The notes beneath the pieces were generated by a model. That model did no database searches. It was given only the letters and a program-made list of their open reading frames with translations, and was not told the DNA's origin. From the NCBI GenBank assembly GCA_938030705.1, contig CALHIR010000003.1:62001-126000 (forward strand): a stretch of 64,000 nt of DNA. Direction: 5' to 3'. This DNA is from Candidatus Poseidoniaceae archaeon. GTDB lineage: Archaea; Thermoplasmatota; Poseidoniia; Poseidoniales; Poseidoniaceae. Below, one piece after another: positions 16,938-25,161 of this stretch. Both the position numbers and the translations under genes were made by a program. The first letter of the stretch is position 1. Each line of letters begins with the position of its first letter.

Positions 16938-18794
16938 ATGATGAGCGAACAGACGACCAAACACGAATACGACGTCATTGTCATCGGAGCTGGCGGTGCT
17001 GGCCTCCGTGCCGCCATCGAAGCCGCCCGTAGCGGCGCCAAGACCGCCATCATCACCAAATCCCTGCTGGGCAAGGCCCACACGGTCATGGCCGAAGGTG
17101 GGTGCGCTGCAGCCCTCCAAAACGCCGACCCACGCGACGGCTGGAAGGTGCACTTCCACGACACGATGAAGGGAAGCAAGTGGCTTGCGAACTGGCGCAT
17201 GGCCGAATTCCACGCCAAGGAAGCCCCCGACCGTGTTCGTGAACTCGAACAATGGGGGGCTGTGTTTGACCGCACGCCCAAGAACCTCATCAATCAACGA
17301 AACTTTGGCGGCCACACCTTCCCTCGCCTTGCTCACGTCGGCGACGCAACAGGGCTCGAGATCATCCGCACCCTGCAAGAACGTGGCATTCACGAAGGCA
17401 TTGACATCTTCATGGAATACACGGTTCGAAGCCTCCTGAAAGAAGGCGACCGAGTCACCGGATGCGTGGCTTACACTCGTGTTGACGGTGAATTCCACGC
17501 CTTCTCTGCGAAATCCGTGGTCCTTGCGACCGGTGGCATCACACGGTGCTGGTCCGTTTGTTCAGGTTCGTGGGAATACACAGGGGATGGACACGCCCTC
17601 GCTCTGTGGGCCGGTGCTGAACTCCGCGACATGGAATTCGTCCAGTTCCACCCCACCGGGATGGTGTGGCCACCGTCCGTTCGTGGCATCCTCGTGACCG
17701 AAGGTGTTCGTGGTGAAGGTGGACGGTTGACCAACAGCGAGGGCAGCCGATTCATGTTCGACTATGTCCCTGAGATGTTCGCTGGCGACCATGCCGACAC
17801 CATCGAAGAAGCCGACCAGTGGGTCGAAGAAGTGGTCAGCGGCAAGTTGGCCACCGTTCGTCGCCCGCCCGAACTTCTCACCCGCGACGTGGTGGCCAAG
17901 GCCATCAACGAGGAAGTCAAAGCGGGACGAGGCTCCCCTCACGGCGGCGCCTTCCTCGATATTTCTCACCGTGGCGAGGAAGCCATCATGAAGAAATTGC
18001 CCTCAATGCACCACCAGTTCAAGGAATTGGCCGGCGTGGACATCAGCAAAGAACCGATGGAGGTTGGACCGACGGCTCACTACGTGATGGGCGGCGTTAT
18101 CGTCGACGCTGAATCCCAAGAGACCACCGTGCCGGGCCTCTTTGCTTGCGGCGAGGTCGCTTCCGGGCTTCACGGCGCCAACCGCTTGGGTGGAAACTCC
18201 CTTTCCGATCTCATTGTGTTCGGTAAGCGGGCCGGTGAATTCGCAGCCAAACGTGCCAAGAACCTCGCTCAGCCCACCATCGACGATGCACAAGTCGACC
18301 AAGCCATCACCGACATGCTCGCTCCGCTCGAGCGAGAAGGGGGAGAAAATCCCGGCCGAATCTACGATGAAATGCGCGACATGATGCAGGCAAAGGTCGG
18401 CATCATCCGAACCAAGAAAGAACTTGAAGAAGCCCTCGAAGACATCAAGGCGTTCAAAGAACGAGCCTTGGCCTGTTCCTCGGGCACCTCTCGCAAATAC
18501 AATTCTGGATGGCACCAAGCCCTTGATCTGCTCAACATGGCCGATGTCTCCCATGCAGCCACGCTGGCGGCCATCACCCGTGAGGAAAGTCGAGGTGGCC
18601 ACACCCGGGATGATTTCCCCACGCCAGAAGACGAATACTGGGGCAAAACCCTCAACATCATCTGGATGGAAAGCGGCGAGATGAAGATTCGACAAGAACC
18701 TGTGGAGGAGATGCGCGACGACCTCCAGGACGCCCTCAAGGAAGTGAAGGCCATGATTGCCGACCGCGCAGCAGAAGCAGGAGGCGGAAACTAA
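16938..18794 (+). CDS. sdhA: Succinate dehydrogenase flavoprotein subunit
   Basis: A 618-residue FAD subunit that oxidises succinate to fumarate at the inner face of the membrane. The FAD dinucleotide fold is VIVIGAGGAGLRAAIEAAR, and the covalent flavin histidine sits in KAHTVMAEGGCAA. HPTGM, the active-site segment RGEGGRL and the C-terminal GANRLGGNSLSDLIVFGKRA are all present. The start MMSEQ is at 16938, an ATG pair with GAGGTGAG immediately upstream. The stop overlaps the sdhB start by one base (TAATG), so translation is coupled. No catalytic residue appears to be missing. Confidence 0.95.
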   Translation: MMSEQTTKHEYDVIVIGAGGAGLRAAIEAARSGAKTAIITKSLLGKAHTVMAEGGCAAALQNADPRDGWKVHFHDTMKGSKWLANWRMAEFHAKEAPDRVRELEQWGAVFDRTPKNLINQRNFGGHTFPRLAHVGDATGLEIIRTLQERGIHEGIDIFMEYTVRSLLKEGDRVTGCVAYTRVDGEFHAFSAKSVVLATGGITRCWSVCSGSWEYTGDGHALALWAGAELRDMEFVQFHPTGMVWPPSVRGILVTEGVRGEGGRLTNSEGSRFMFDYVPEMFAGDHADTIEEADQWVEEVVSGKLATVRRPPELLTRDVVAKAINEEVKAGRGSPHGGAFLDISHRGEEAIMKKLPSMHHQFKELAGVDISKEPMEVGPTAHYVMGGVIVDAESQETTVPGLFACGEVASGLHGANRLGGNSLSDLIVFGKRAGEFAAKRAKNLAQPTIDDAQVDQAITDMLAPLEREGGENPGRIYDEMRDMMQAKVGIIRTKKELEEALEDIKAFKERALACSSGTSRKYNSGWHQALDLLNMADVSHAATLAAITREESRGGHTRDDFPTPEDEYWGKTLNIIWMESGEMKIRQEPVEEMRDDLQDALKEVKAMIADRAAEAGGGN

Positions 18795-19561
18795 TGTCCC
18801 TCAAAGGTACCAAACAATCGTTCAACATTCTACGCGGCGAAGGCGACGACGCCAAACTTCAAGCCTACGATTTGGAACTCGACGAAGGCATGGTGGTCCT
18901 CGATTGTCTGCATCGAATCCAACACGACCAGGAGCCAGATATGGCCGTCCGCTGGAACTGCAAAGCCGGCAAGTGTGGCTCATGTTCTGCTGAAATCAAC
19001 GGACGCCCTCGCCTGATGTGCATGACACGAATGAGCGATGTCGTCGCAGAGACCCCGGCCGGCCAACCGATTGAAATCCGCCCGATGAAGACCTTCCCTC
19101 ACGTGAAGGACCTGGTCACCGATGTTAGTTGGAACTACGATGTGGCGCAACGCATCGCCCCCATCAACGGCCCCGAGGAGATGGACTGGGAGTTCAACCA
19201 AATGGAAGCCGACCGCGTGCAACACTTCCGAGAGTGCATCGAATGCTTCCTCTGCGTCAACACTTGCCACGTGCTCCGAGACCACGCACTCTTCGACGAC
19301 TTCGCCGGACCGCGCAACCTCGTCCGTTTGGCTCAATACGAAATGCACCCCCTCGATACGGAAGACCGTGTGCCCGAAATCAAGAAGGAATTCGGCGTAG
19401 AATACTGCAACATCACCCGGTGCTGCACCGAAGTCTGTCCCGCAGGCATTCAGATCACCGACGATGCCATCATCCAACTCAAGGAGCGCGTGGTCGACCG
19501 GTATTATGACCCGTTGCAACGCATCTGGCGAACCCTCACCCGGAAGAACGTTCGCTATTGA
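18794..19561 (+). CDS. sdhB: Succinate dehydrogenase iron-sulfur subunit
   Basis: A 255-residue electron-transfer subunit. The N-terminal [2Fe-2S] domain has CKAGKCGSC and a closing cysteine in RLMC. The C-terminal part holds CIECFLCVNTC and CCTEVCPAGI for the [4Fe-4S] and [3Fe-4S] clusters. Length is normal for the family. It is last of the coupled sdhC-sdhA-sdhB cassette and is followed after about 60 bp by a short T-run. No fourth (SdhD) gene follows, which agrees with a single large membrane anchor upstream. Confidence 0.95.
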   Translation: MSLKGTKQSFNILRGEGDDAKLQAYDLELDEGMVVLDCLHRIQHDQEPDMAVRWNCKAGKCGSCSAEINGRPRLMCMTRMSDVVAETPAGQPIEIRPMKTFPHVKDLVTDVSWNYDVAQRIAPINGPEEMDWEFNQMEADRVQHFRECIECFLCVNTCHVLRDHALFDDFAGPRNLVRLAQYEMHPLDTEDRVPEIKKEFGVEYCNITRCCTEVCPAGIQITDDAIIQLKERVVDRYYDPLQRIWRTLTRKNVRY

Positions 19562-19619
19562 GCCGAAGGTGGCAACGTACGCCAAGCCCCCCTATGAACC
19601 GGTGAATGACGAAGAAATC

Positions 19620-19624
19620 TTTTT
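19620..19624 (+). terminator. Weak T-run after the sdh operon
   Basis: Five T residues about 60 bp after the sdhB stop are the only terminator-like signal before the next gene. The assignment is tentative. Confidence 0.3.
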
Positions 19625-19655
19625 GCATTCACCGCCATAGACCGTGGTGAGAAGC

Positions 19656-20267
19656 ATGTCCAAAACACCAACAATTGTTCTTATCGCGTCATCTTTGATG
19701 CTCCTCATTTCCTTTGTCGTGATGGTCGCAGGTTTCGCTGATGTTGGAGACATTGATGTGGAAAGTGAAGCCCTTTTCAAAGGGACAGCGGGAACCATCG
19801 AAGTTGAAAAAGACGCGACCTACACGATTTTTGTTGATGACGGCTACGCGTGTGAAGAGACCACAGTTTCCATCAGCGACGAGAATTATGAATACTTCAT
19901 TGAGGAATGCGACCCCGTGTTTGATGAAATCGGATGGAGAGCCATCGGCATTATGGGTTCAGACACGAACAGCGTGCTGGATATTCAAGCCAATCACGAA
20001 ATTCTCATCGTTGACGATATGGTGTACTTCTCAGAAGGTGGGTTTGCCGTTTTGGGAGGGAGTGGGCTCTGTTGCTTTTCCCTCATCGGCATAATCGTTG
20101 GAATTATCTTGATGACCAGAGAAAAACCGAAGACCGTGATGATGATTCAACACCCCGGCCAATTCCAAAACTTCCAACAAATGCCCTTCACGCCGCCGAC
20201 ACAAGTAGAGACGGCGCCAGAACAAGAAGTTCAGGAACCGGTGTGGAATTTCCCGAAAAACCCGTGA
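19656..20267 (+). CDS. Small bitopic membrane protein, unknown function
   Basis: A 203-residue protein. An N-terminal helix (IVLIASSLMLLISFVVMVAGF) leads to an acidic outer domain of about 110 residues with a cysteine pair (YACEETTV and EECDPVF). A second helix (CCFSLIGIIVGIILM) is followed by a cytoplasmic tail rich in glutamine and proline. I recognise no family. The ATG at 19656 follows GGTGAG. A GTG four codons upstream is possible. It converges with the next gene and appears monocistronic. Confidence 0.65.
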   Translation: MSKTPTIVLIASSLMLLISFVVMVAGFADVGDIDVESEALFKGTAGTIEVEKDATYTIFVDDGYACEETTVSISDENYEYFIEECDPVFDEIGWRAIGIMGSDTNSVLDIQANHEILIVDDMVYFSEGGFAVLGGSGLCCFSLIGIIVGIILMTREKPKTVMMIQHPGQFQNFQQMPFTPPTQVETAPEQEVQEPVWNFPKNP

Positions 20268-20303
20268 AGGTTCCTTTCAAGCGCAAAGAGCGGAACGGGA
20301 CCC

Positions 20304-21179
20304 TCAACGGGCGCTAAGCCAATCCCGTATCCAGCTTTCACCGATTCCGTCGTAATCCACATTGGGGGGCTGAAGTGGCCGCACGATGACCAGCACATCC
20401 AACTGTCCACCCCACGAAGCTTTGGCAGCGACAACCACCTCGCCAACTTTCGTACCCTCGTCCCCGACGCCAAAGGCCGTTGAATTGATGTTGTAACTTC
20501 TGAATTCTACTTGTTCAACGCGTTCAGAATCCATCCTGATATCCAAGGTGGTGGGAGAAGGTACGGGCTGGAGGGCGATTTCTTCTGGATTGAGTCGCAC
20601 GAAGGGGACTTCGTCGTCGATCAACTCGATGGCCTGATGCATTCGTTTCGTCTCCATGTCCATCAGAGACGCCAAGGTAAGAGCCACGGATTCAGCGCCC
20701 ATCACACCCGGCTGATGCGGCAAGCGCATGCTGAGAGATTGGAGGACCACCACATCACTTGTCACCCAAGTGTACTGCTGGCCGGCGGGGTACATCGGCG
20801 CATGCGGGTTTTCGGTGAACAGGGGCGTGCCCCAATCCTCAGGCGCAACGGGTTGGGAGACGGGAAGGAAACCGGTTGCACCCAAACAAAGGACGGCCAC
20901 ACTGAGCGCCAGTATTCGGGGCGTTCGGTGCTCAGACCATTCTTGACGAGCAGCCGGACTCAACACGGAGAGAAGCAGTAACACGGGGAGCGCAAGCAGG
21001 GCCCCTGCCGGTAAAATCCAGAGAAGCACAGCGAATGCAAACGCCATGCGAACGCCGTTGGAGCCAATGACCCACGTCCAGTGGTGTTGCTCGCCTTCTG
21101 GCGTTCTCCGGTGGTAGAGGTACAATGCGAGCCCTCCGCCCATCAATGGAACAAACGACTGGAGTACGCCCTGCCACAT
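20304..21179 (-). CDS. Membrane protein with C-terminal soluble domain, unknown
   Basis: A 291-residue protein from the ATG at 21179. Longer readings would run into the divergent ABC gene's leader and look unlike protein. Four hydrophobic segments span the first 130 residues (for example SFVPLMGGGLALYLYH, LLALPVLLLLSVL and ILALSVAVLCLGATGFL). A soluble outer domain of about 160 residues follows, with beta-rich character (LDIRMDSERVEQVEFRSYNI). I recognise no family. It lies divergent from the ABC exporter and could belong with it, but nothing shows this directly. Confidence 0.65.
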   Translation of the reverse strand: MWQGVLQSFVPLMGGGLALYLYHRRTPEGEQHHWTWVIGSNGVRMAFAFAVLLWILPAGALLALPVLLLLSVLSPAARQEWSEHRTPRILALSVAVLCLGATGFLPVSQPVAPEDWGTPLFTENPHAPMYPAGQQYTWVTSDVVVLQSLSMRLPHQPGVMGAESVALTLASLMDMETKRMHQAIELIDDEVPFVRLNPEEIALQPVPSPTTLDIRMDSERVEQVEFRSYNINSTAFGVGDEGTKVGEVVVAAKASWGGQLDVLVIVRPLQPPNVDYDGIGESWIRDWLSAR

Positions 21180-21268
21180 TGTGAATACCGACACGCTACC
21201 GAAACACGCCCGCCATAGAGGTTCGCCTCTCGCCAAGGTTGATGCGAGGGTTTCCCGTAGGGTTGAGC

Positions 21269-22291
21269 ATGGCGGAGGCACTGCTTTCCTTCCGGTCGGT
21301 GCAGCACCGACACGCGCTTCCGGCCCCAAGCCTGTTCAGACCTTGGGGCAAGCGAGCAGGACCGGGTATTGTTGGCTTGAGCCTCGACCTCTACGAAGGG
21401 TCCGTCTTGGGCCTCATTGGACCGAATGGCGCCGGAAAAACCACCCTGCTGCGAATGATGGCTGGCGTCCTGCCCGTGCAAAAAGGAACCGTTGAAGCTC
21501 AGTTTGATGGCGAAGGTTGGCGCCCTGTCGAGGATCTTCGCCGGTGGGTTGGCCATATGCCGGAACAGGTTCGATGGCAAGGCCGAACGACGGTTTTCGA
21601 AGCCCTTAGCCAACTCGGAGAAATGCGAGGGACCTCTGAAAAGAAAATTCAGCGCTTGCTCGCCTTGGTTGGCCTGCGCTCACGACGAGACGATGCATTG
21701 GATAACTTGAGCCAAGGCATGCGTCAACGCCTCTCCATCGCTGCGGCTTTGTTGGGCTCACCAAAGGTGCTCTTGCTCGACGAACCGTTCAACGGGCTGG
21801 ACCCCGTTGCCGCTGAAGCCTTCACGGCCTTGGTTCGAACACTGGCCGCAAAGGGCGTGAGTGTGGTGATTTCGTCGCACATGGTCGCGCACCTTGAGGG
21901 GCTCATCGACCGCATTGGTCTTCTCCATCGCGGGCAATTACTGGACGAAGGGCCGCTGGAAGATGTTGAACGTCGCCTTGGTCTCGAGGGACGGTACACT
22001 ATGACCGGAAAAGGGACGGCCGATATTACGAGTTTCGCTCCAGCCGGAGATATACTTGCACACCACGAAGACGAAGACAACTGGTCATTGACGGTGAAAG
22101 CGAACCCTGAATCGGTGCTCTCCGCAGCCATGAAGGCCAAAGCCAACATCACTTCATGGGCGCCGATGCGACCCAATCTGGTGGAATGGTTGTGCGCAGC
22201 GACCGGCATGAGTGTTGACGATATTTCCTTGGAAGTGGCCTCTTCGGCCATGTTGCCAATGCGGACCTTGGAGGTGGGTGAAGATGAGTGA
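21269..22291 (+). CDS. ABC transporter ATP-binding protein
   Basis: A 340-residue ATPase of the ABC-2/drug or lipid exporter type. Walker A is GPNGAGKTTLL, the Q-loop region reads GHMPEQVRW, the signature is NLSQGMRQRLSIAAAL, and Walker B is VLLLDEPFNGLDP with the switch histidine in ISSHM. The last 80 residues form an extra C-terminal domain, as in CcmA-like exporters. The ATG at 21269 is chosen because the preceding in-frame ATG at 21242 would add a short unmatched stretch. It overlaps the permease gene by eight bases, so both are co-translated. The cargo is unknown. Confidence 0.93.
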   Translation: MAEALLSFRSVQHRHALPAPSLFRPWGKRAGPGIVGLSLDLYEGSVLGLIGPNGAGKTTLLRMMAGVLPVQKGTVEAQFDGEGWRPVEDLRRWVGHMPEQVRWQGRTTVFEALSQLGEMRGTSEKKIQRLLALVGLRSRRDDALDNLSQGMRQRLSIAAALLGSPKVLLLDEPFNGLDPVAAEAFTALVRTLAAKGVSVVISSHMVAHLEGLIDRIGLLHRGQLLDEGPLEDVERRLGLEGRYTMTGKGTADITSFAPAGDILAHHEDEDNWSLTVKANPESVLSAAMKAKANITSWAPMRPNLVEWLCAATGMSVDDISLEVASSAMLPMRTLEVGEDE

Positions 22292-23114
22292 CTTCAATCG
22301 AATCATGAAGGTCGCCGCCCGCATACGCAAAGAGCGGTTGTCTGGGATTCGCTTGAAAATCATGCTCCCTATCCTTCTTCTGTTCTTGCCCGGCATGGCT
22401 TGGGGGTTCTCCGACCCCAACATCGTGCTGCCCGGTGGCCACCAACCTGATACGGCGATGGAAGTCCTGTTTTACGCCTCCCTTGGGGTGGTGTTTGGTG
22501 CCACGATGTGCGCTGTCTTGATGGCGTTTGATGGCGTGAGTAAAGATCGTGCCAGCGGCATGTTGGAAGTGCGTCTCGCCCAACCGATGCCTCGAAAGCA
22601 TCAAGCCACGGCTCTGATTCTCGGCCATGCTCAAAGCATCCTCGTCCCCGTTTATGCTCTGCTTTTGGCATCGGTACTTGTCGTGCGATTTCGCATGGGT
22701 GAGTGGCCGTCCATCACCGAAATGCTGACCTATGCGCTTTCCACAGGGCTGGTGGTGTTTTGGTACACCCTCTTCGCTCTCCTCGCCTCAACCTCCGCGA
22801 GAGAACAGGGCACAGCCATCGCTTTTGGCATCGGCGTCTGGTTCTTTTTCACCTTCCTCTGGGCACTGGTGACGTCCATGGTCGCCTATGCATCTGGTGT
22901 CGCTGTGGGGGAAGCCAACGACCCCGCATGGGTAGCGCTGGAAGGGATGTTGGACCTGCTTTCACCCAACGGCGTCTATCATCACCTGCTCGAAACTCAA
23001 CTTCCAAGCGTGGACAGAGGCGTTCCTGCGTGGCAATCATGGCTGGCTGCTCTGCTTTGGACAGCCTTGCCTTGGTGGGCCCTCCATCACCGCATGGAAC
23101 GGCTTGTTCCATGA
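22284..23114 (+). CDS. ABC-2 type permease
   Basis: A 276-residue membrane subunit with about six helices (for example IMLPILLLFLPGMAWGF, VLFYASLGVVFGATMCAVLM, YALLLASVLVVRF and GIGVWFFFTFLWALVTSMV). The segment DGVSKDRASGMLEVRLAQPM is the usual ABC-2 coupling loop, found in NosY-like permeases. The ATG at 22284 lies inside the ATPase 3' end and has GGAGGTGGGTG upstream. With the ATPase it forms a complete exporter half-set that probably works as a 2+2 complex. The secreted protein downstream is a possible functional partner by position only. Confidence 0.88.
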   Translation: MSDFNRIMKVAARIRKERLSGIRLKIMLPILLLFLPGMAWGFSDPNIVLPGGHQPDTAMEVLFYASLGVVFGATMCAVLMAFDGVSKDRASGMLEVRLAQPMPRKHQATALILGHAQSILVPVYALLLASVLVVRFRMGEWPSITEMLTYALSTGLVVFWYTLFALLASTSAREQGTAIAFGIGVWFFFTFLWALVTSMVAYASGVAVGEANDPAWVALEGMLDLLSPNGVYHHLLETQLPSVDRGVPAWQSWLAALLWTALPWWALHHRMERLVP

Positions 23115-23160
23115 TGGATTCAACCAATTCTTCATGAAGGCGAAAGGCGACCGATGTGTT

Positions 23161-25113
23161 ATGACACACCGCTTGCCAGCTCCCATCCTTTCCTTACTCC
23201 TCGCCGTTTTGATGGTGGGCGTGACCTCCTCACCCGTCTTTACCGCCTTCCAGGAAGCCCCGCTCGTGTCCCCAACCGAAGGTCGTCAAGACACGCTGGA
23301 CGTTGATTGCAGCGGATACTCGTTTGAAGACCTCTTTGAATACGATTTTGCCCTGTTTGAACTGAATATTTTGGACGATTGGGCGACCGGCGACATGTAT
23401 GCAAACGCTTGGGTTAACGGCTCAAATTCCGCCATTGTCCGAGACAACCTCGACGGGTTGTTCGAGGGTCTGCCTGGAGGCGACAACGAATGGATCAGCA
23501 CCGATGAGCGAGACGCTGTCCGCAGCATTGGACCGAAATGCATTGCCGACATGGAAACGCGGTTGGGCATGCGTGAAGGCATCCCGCATTCCGGCGGCGT
23601 GGACTGGAACGACTTCGAATTTGTTGAAGACGGCATCGGTCTTGACGAGGTCAATTTGGTACCAGAAGGCCACCAGGACGCTCGTCAGTGCACAAACTTC
23701 GGCGCTGCTGCTGACTGCCAGGAAGTGCCCACCTCCACGACCGACGACATGGAAATCAGCCTCTCGGTCGCCGATGGCCAAGCCAATAACGTTCGTTGGG
23801 ATCAACTTCCAAACAGTGGCGTCTCCAATTTCACCCTCGCCATGAACATCAGTAACATGAGCAATGCAGCGCTGGTTGTCACCTTCCCGGTCCTTCAAGG
23901 CCTCCGCCTCTATGATTTCCGTGTGCTCGACAACCAGCCCGAAAGTGGCCAAACTTGCGACCACATTGGTGAACCCTCGTTCACCTACCTTCCCGACGGT
24001 GCGCTAAGGGTCACCCAGCTGGTCTCCTTTGACCGGACCCTGTGGGACTTGGAATGCAACATGTTCATGGATTTCACCACTCAAGAACCCGAAACGAACG
24101 AGCCCCCAGTATGGACGCAAGCCACACCGGTTAACGGCACCAAAATCCCCACTTCCGGAGCAGGTACGTGGCGCTTCGCCATGGCCGAGACTGGGAACGC
24201 TTGGGCCACCGATGAGGATGGATGGTCCCTTCAGTGCACGTTTGAAGAAGATGGATGGAGCGTTTCAACCAACGTTCTCGGAGACTTCTTTGTTACGCAA
24301 CCGGAATCTTCCACGCAATCCATGGCCACCTGTCATGCGGTTGACCCGTTGGGGGCCGTGGACGAAAACGACTCACGAACATGGACCTTCGGCACCCTCT
24401 ACACCGCCACGGGCACCGTGGATGAAGATGGGAAGAACGCCAGATTGACCATCACCCCCTCAGGTCTTGTCAACGAATTCCTCTTCACCGCACGTGGCCT
24501 ACAAAACGGACAACTGGGCGGAGCAGGTGAGACCATCACCGTCGCCTCATCACCCGTGACCTCCGCCGTTTCGCTGACCAACCTTCGCCCCGGTGCGTTT
24601 GAATTCAGCGTCAGTGCTGAAGCCTCCAACATGTTGGCGCATGCCGCAGAATTCTCTCTTGGCCTGACCAAACCAAACTCTCCACCCGTCGTTTCTGTTG
24701 CCGTTAACTTTGACGGAGAAAACGCTACCTGGGACGAAAGCCAACTCAAGTTTGAGATGTTTGGCCTCGTGTCAGATCCCGACTTGGAAGCCGTGACCAT
24801 GAGCCTCACCATTTGCGGCGCTGACTATCAAGGCTTCACCATCAACGGCATCAATTGGGTCGTTGAAGTGTCAACCGCCATCTGCCTTGCTAACGGCCTA
24901 TCGGATTACGATGTCGTCATCACGGCCGTTGACGAATCGGGAGCCACTACCCAACTCGCTGTGAGCATTCCAGCGCCAACGGTTGAAGACATCGGGATTG
25001 ATGCGCCACCGGTTGCCGCAGATGAAGACGGCGCCCTCCCCTCCCTCTCGTTTTTGGCCACGATGGCGATGCTCGGTGTCGCTGTTCTACATCGTCGGAA
25101 AGTCGATGAATAA
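23161..25113 (+). CDS. Secreted C-terminally anchored surface protein
   Basis: A 650-residue protein. The signal peptide is MTHRLPAPILSLLLAVLMVG with a following VTSSPV cleavage region. The mature part is acidic and beta-rich, with cysteines at wide spacing (for example VDCSGYSF, CTNFGAAADC and TICGAD) that could form disulfides. Two Ig/fibronectin-like segments precede the end. The C-terminus is a short helix (LSFLATMAMLGVAVL) with a basic end (HRRKVDE), an arrangement like archaeal sorting anchors, though no PGF motif is present. The ATG at 23161 is chosen because it begins the signal peptide. I recognise no named family. Confidence 0.72.
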   Translation: MTHRLPAPILSLLLAVLMVGVTSSPVFTAFQEAPLVSPTEGRQDTLDVDCSGYSFEDLFEYDFALFELNILDDWATGDMYANAWVNGSNSAIVRDNLDGLFEGLPGGDNEWISTDERDAVRSIGPKCIADMETRLGMREGIPHSGGVDWNDFEFVEDGIGLDEVNLVPEGHQDARQCTNFGAAADCQEVPTSTTDDMEISLSVADGQANNVRWDQLPNSGVSNFTLAMNISNMSNAALVVTFPVLQGLRLYDFRVLDNQPESGQTCDHIGEPSFTYLPDGALRVTQLVSFDRTLWDLECNMFMDFTTQEPETNEPPVWTQATPVNGTKIPTSGAGTWRFAMAETGNAWATDEDGWSLQCTFEEDGWSVSTNVLGDFFVTQPESSTQSMATCHAVDPLGAVDENDSRTWTFGTLYTATGTVDEDGKNARLTITPSGLVNEFLFTARGLQNGQLGGAGETITVASSPVTSAVSLTNLRPGAFEFSVSAEASNMLAHAAEFSLGLTKPNSPPVVSVAVNFDGENATWDESQLKFEMFGLVSDPDLEAVTMSLTICGADYQGFTINGINWVVEVSTAICLANGLSDYDVVITAVDESGATTQLAVSIPAPTVEDIGIDAPPVAADEDGALPSLSFLATMAMLGVAVLHRRKVDE

Positions 25114-25161
25114 ACCGACAACACCAAAAAGCGATGGTCGCAGGCCAAATCAGGTCTTGTG

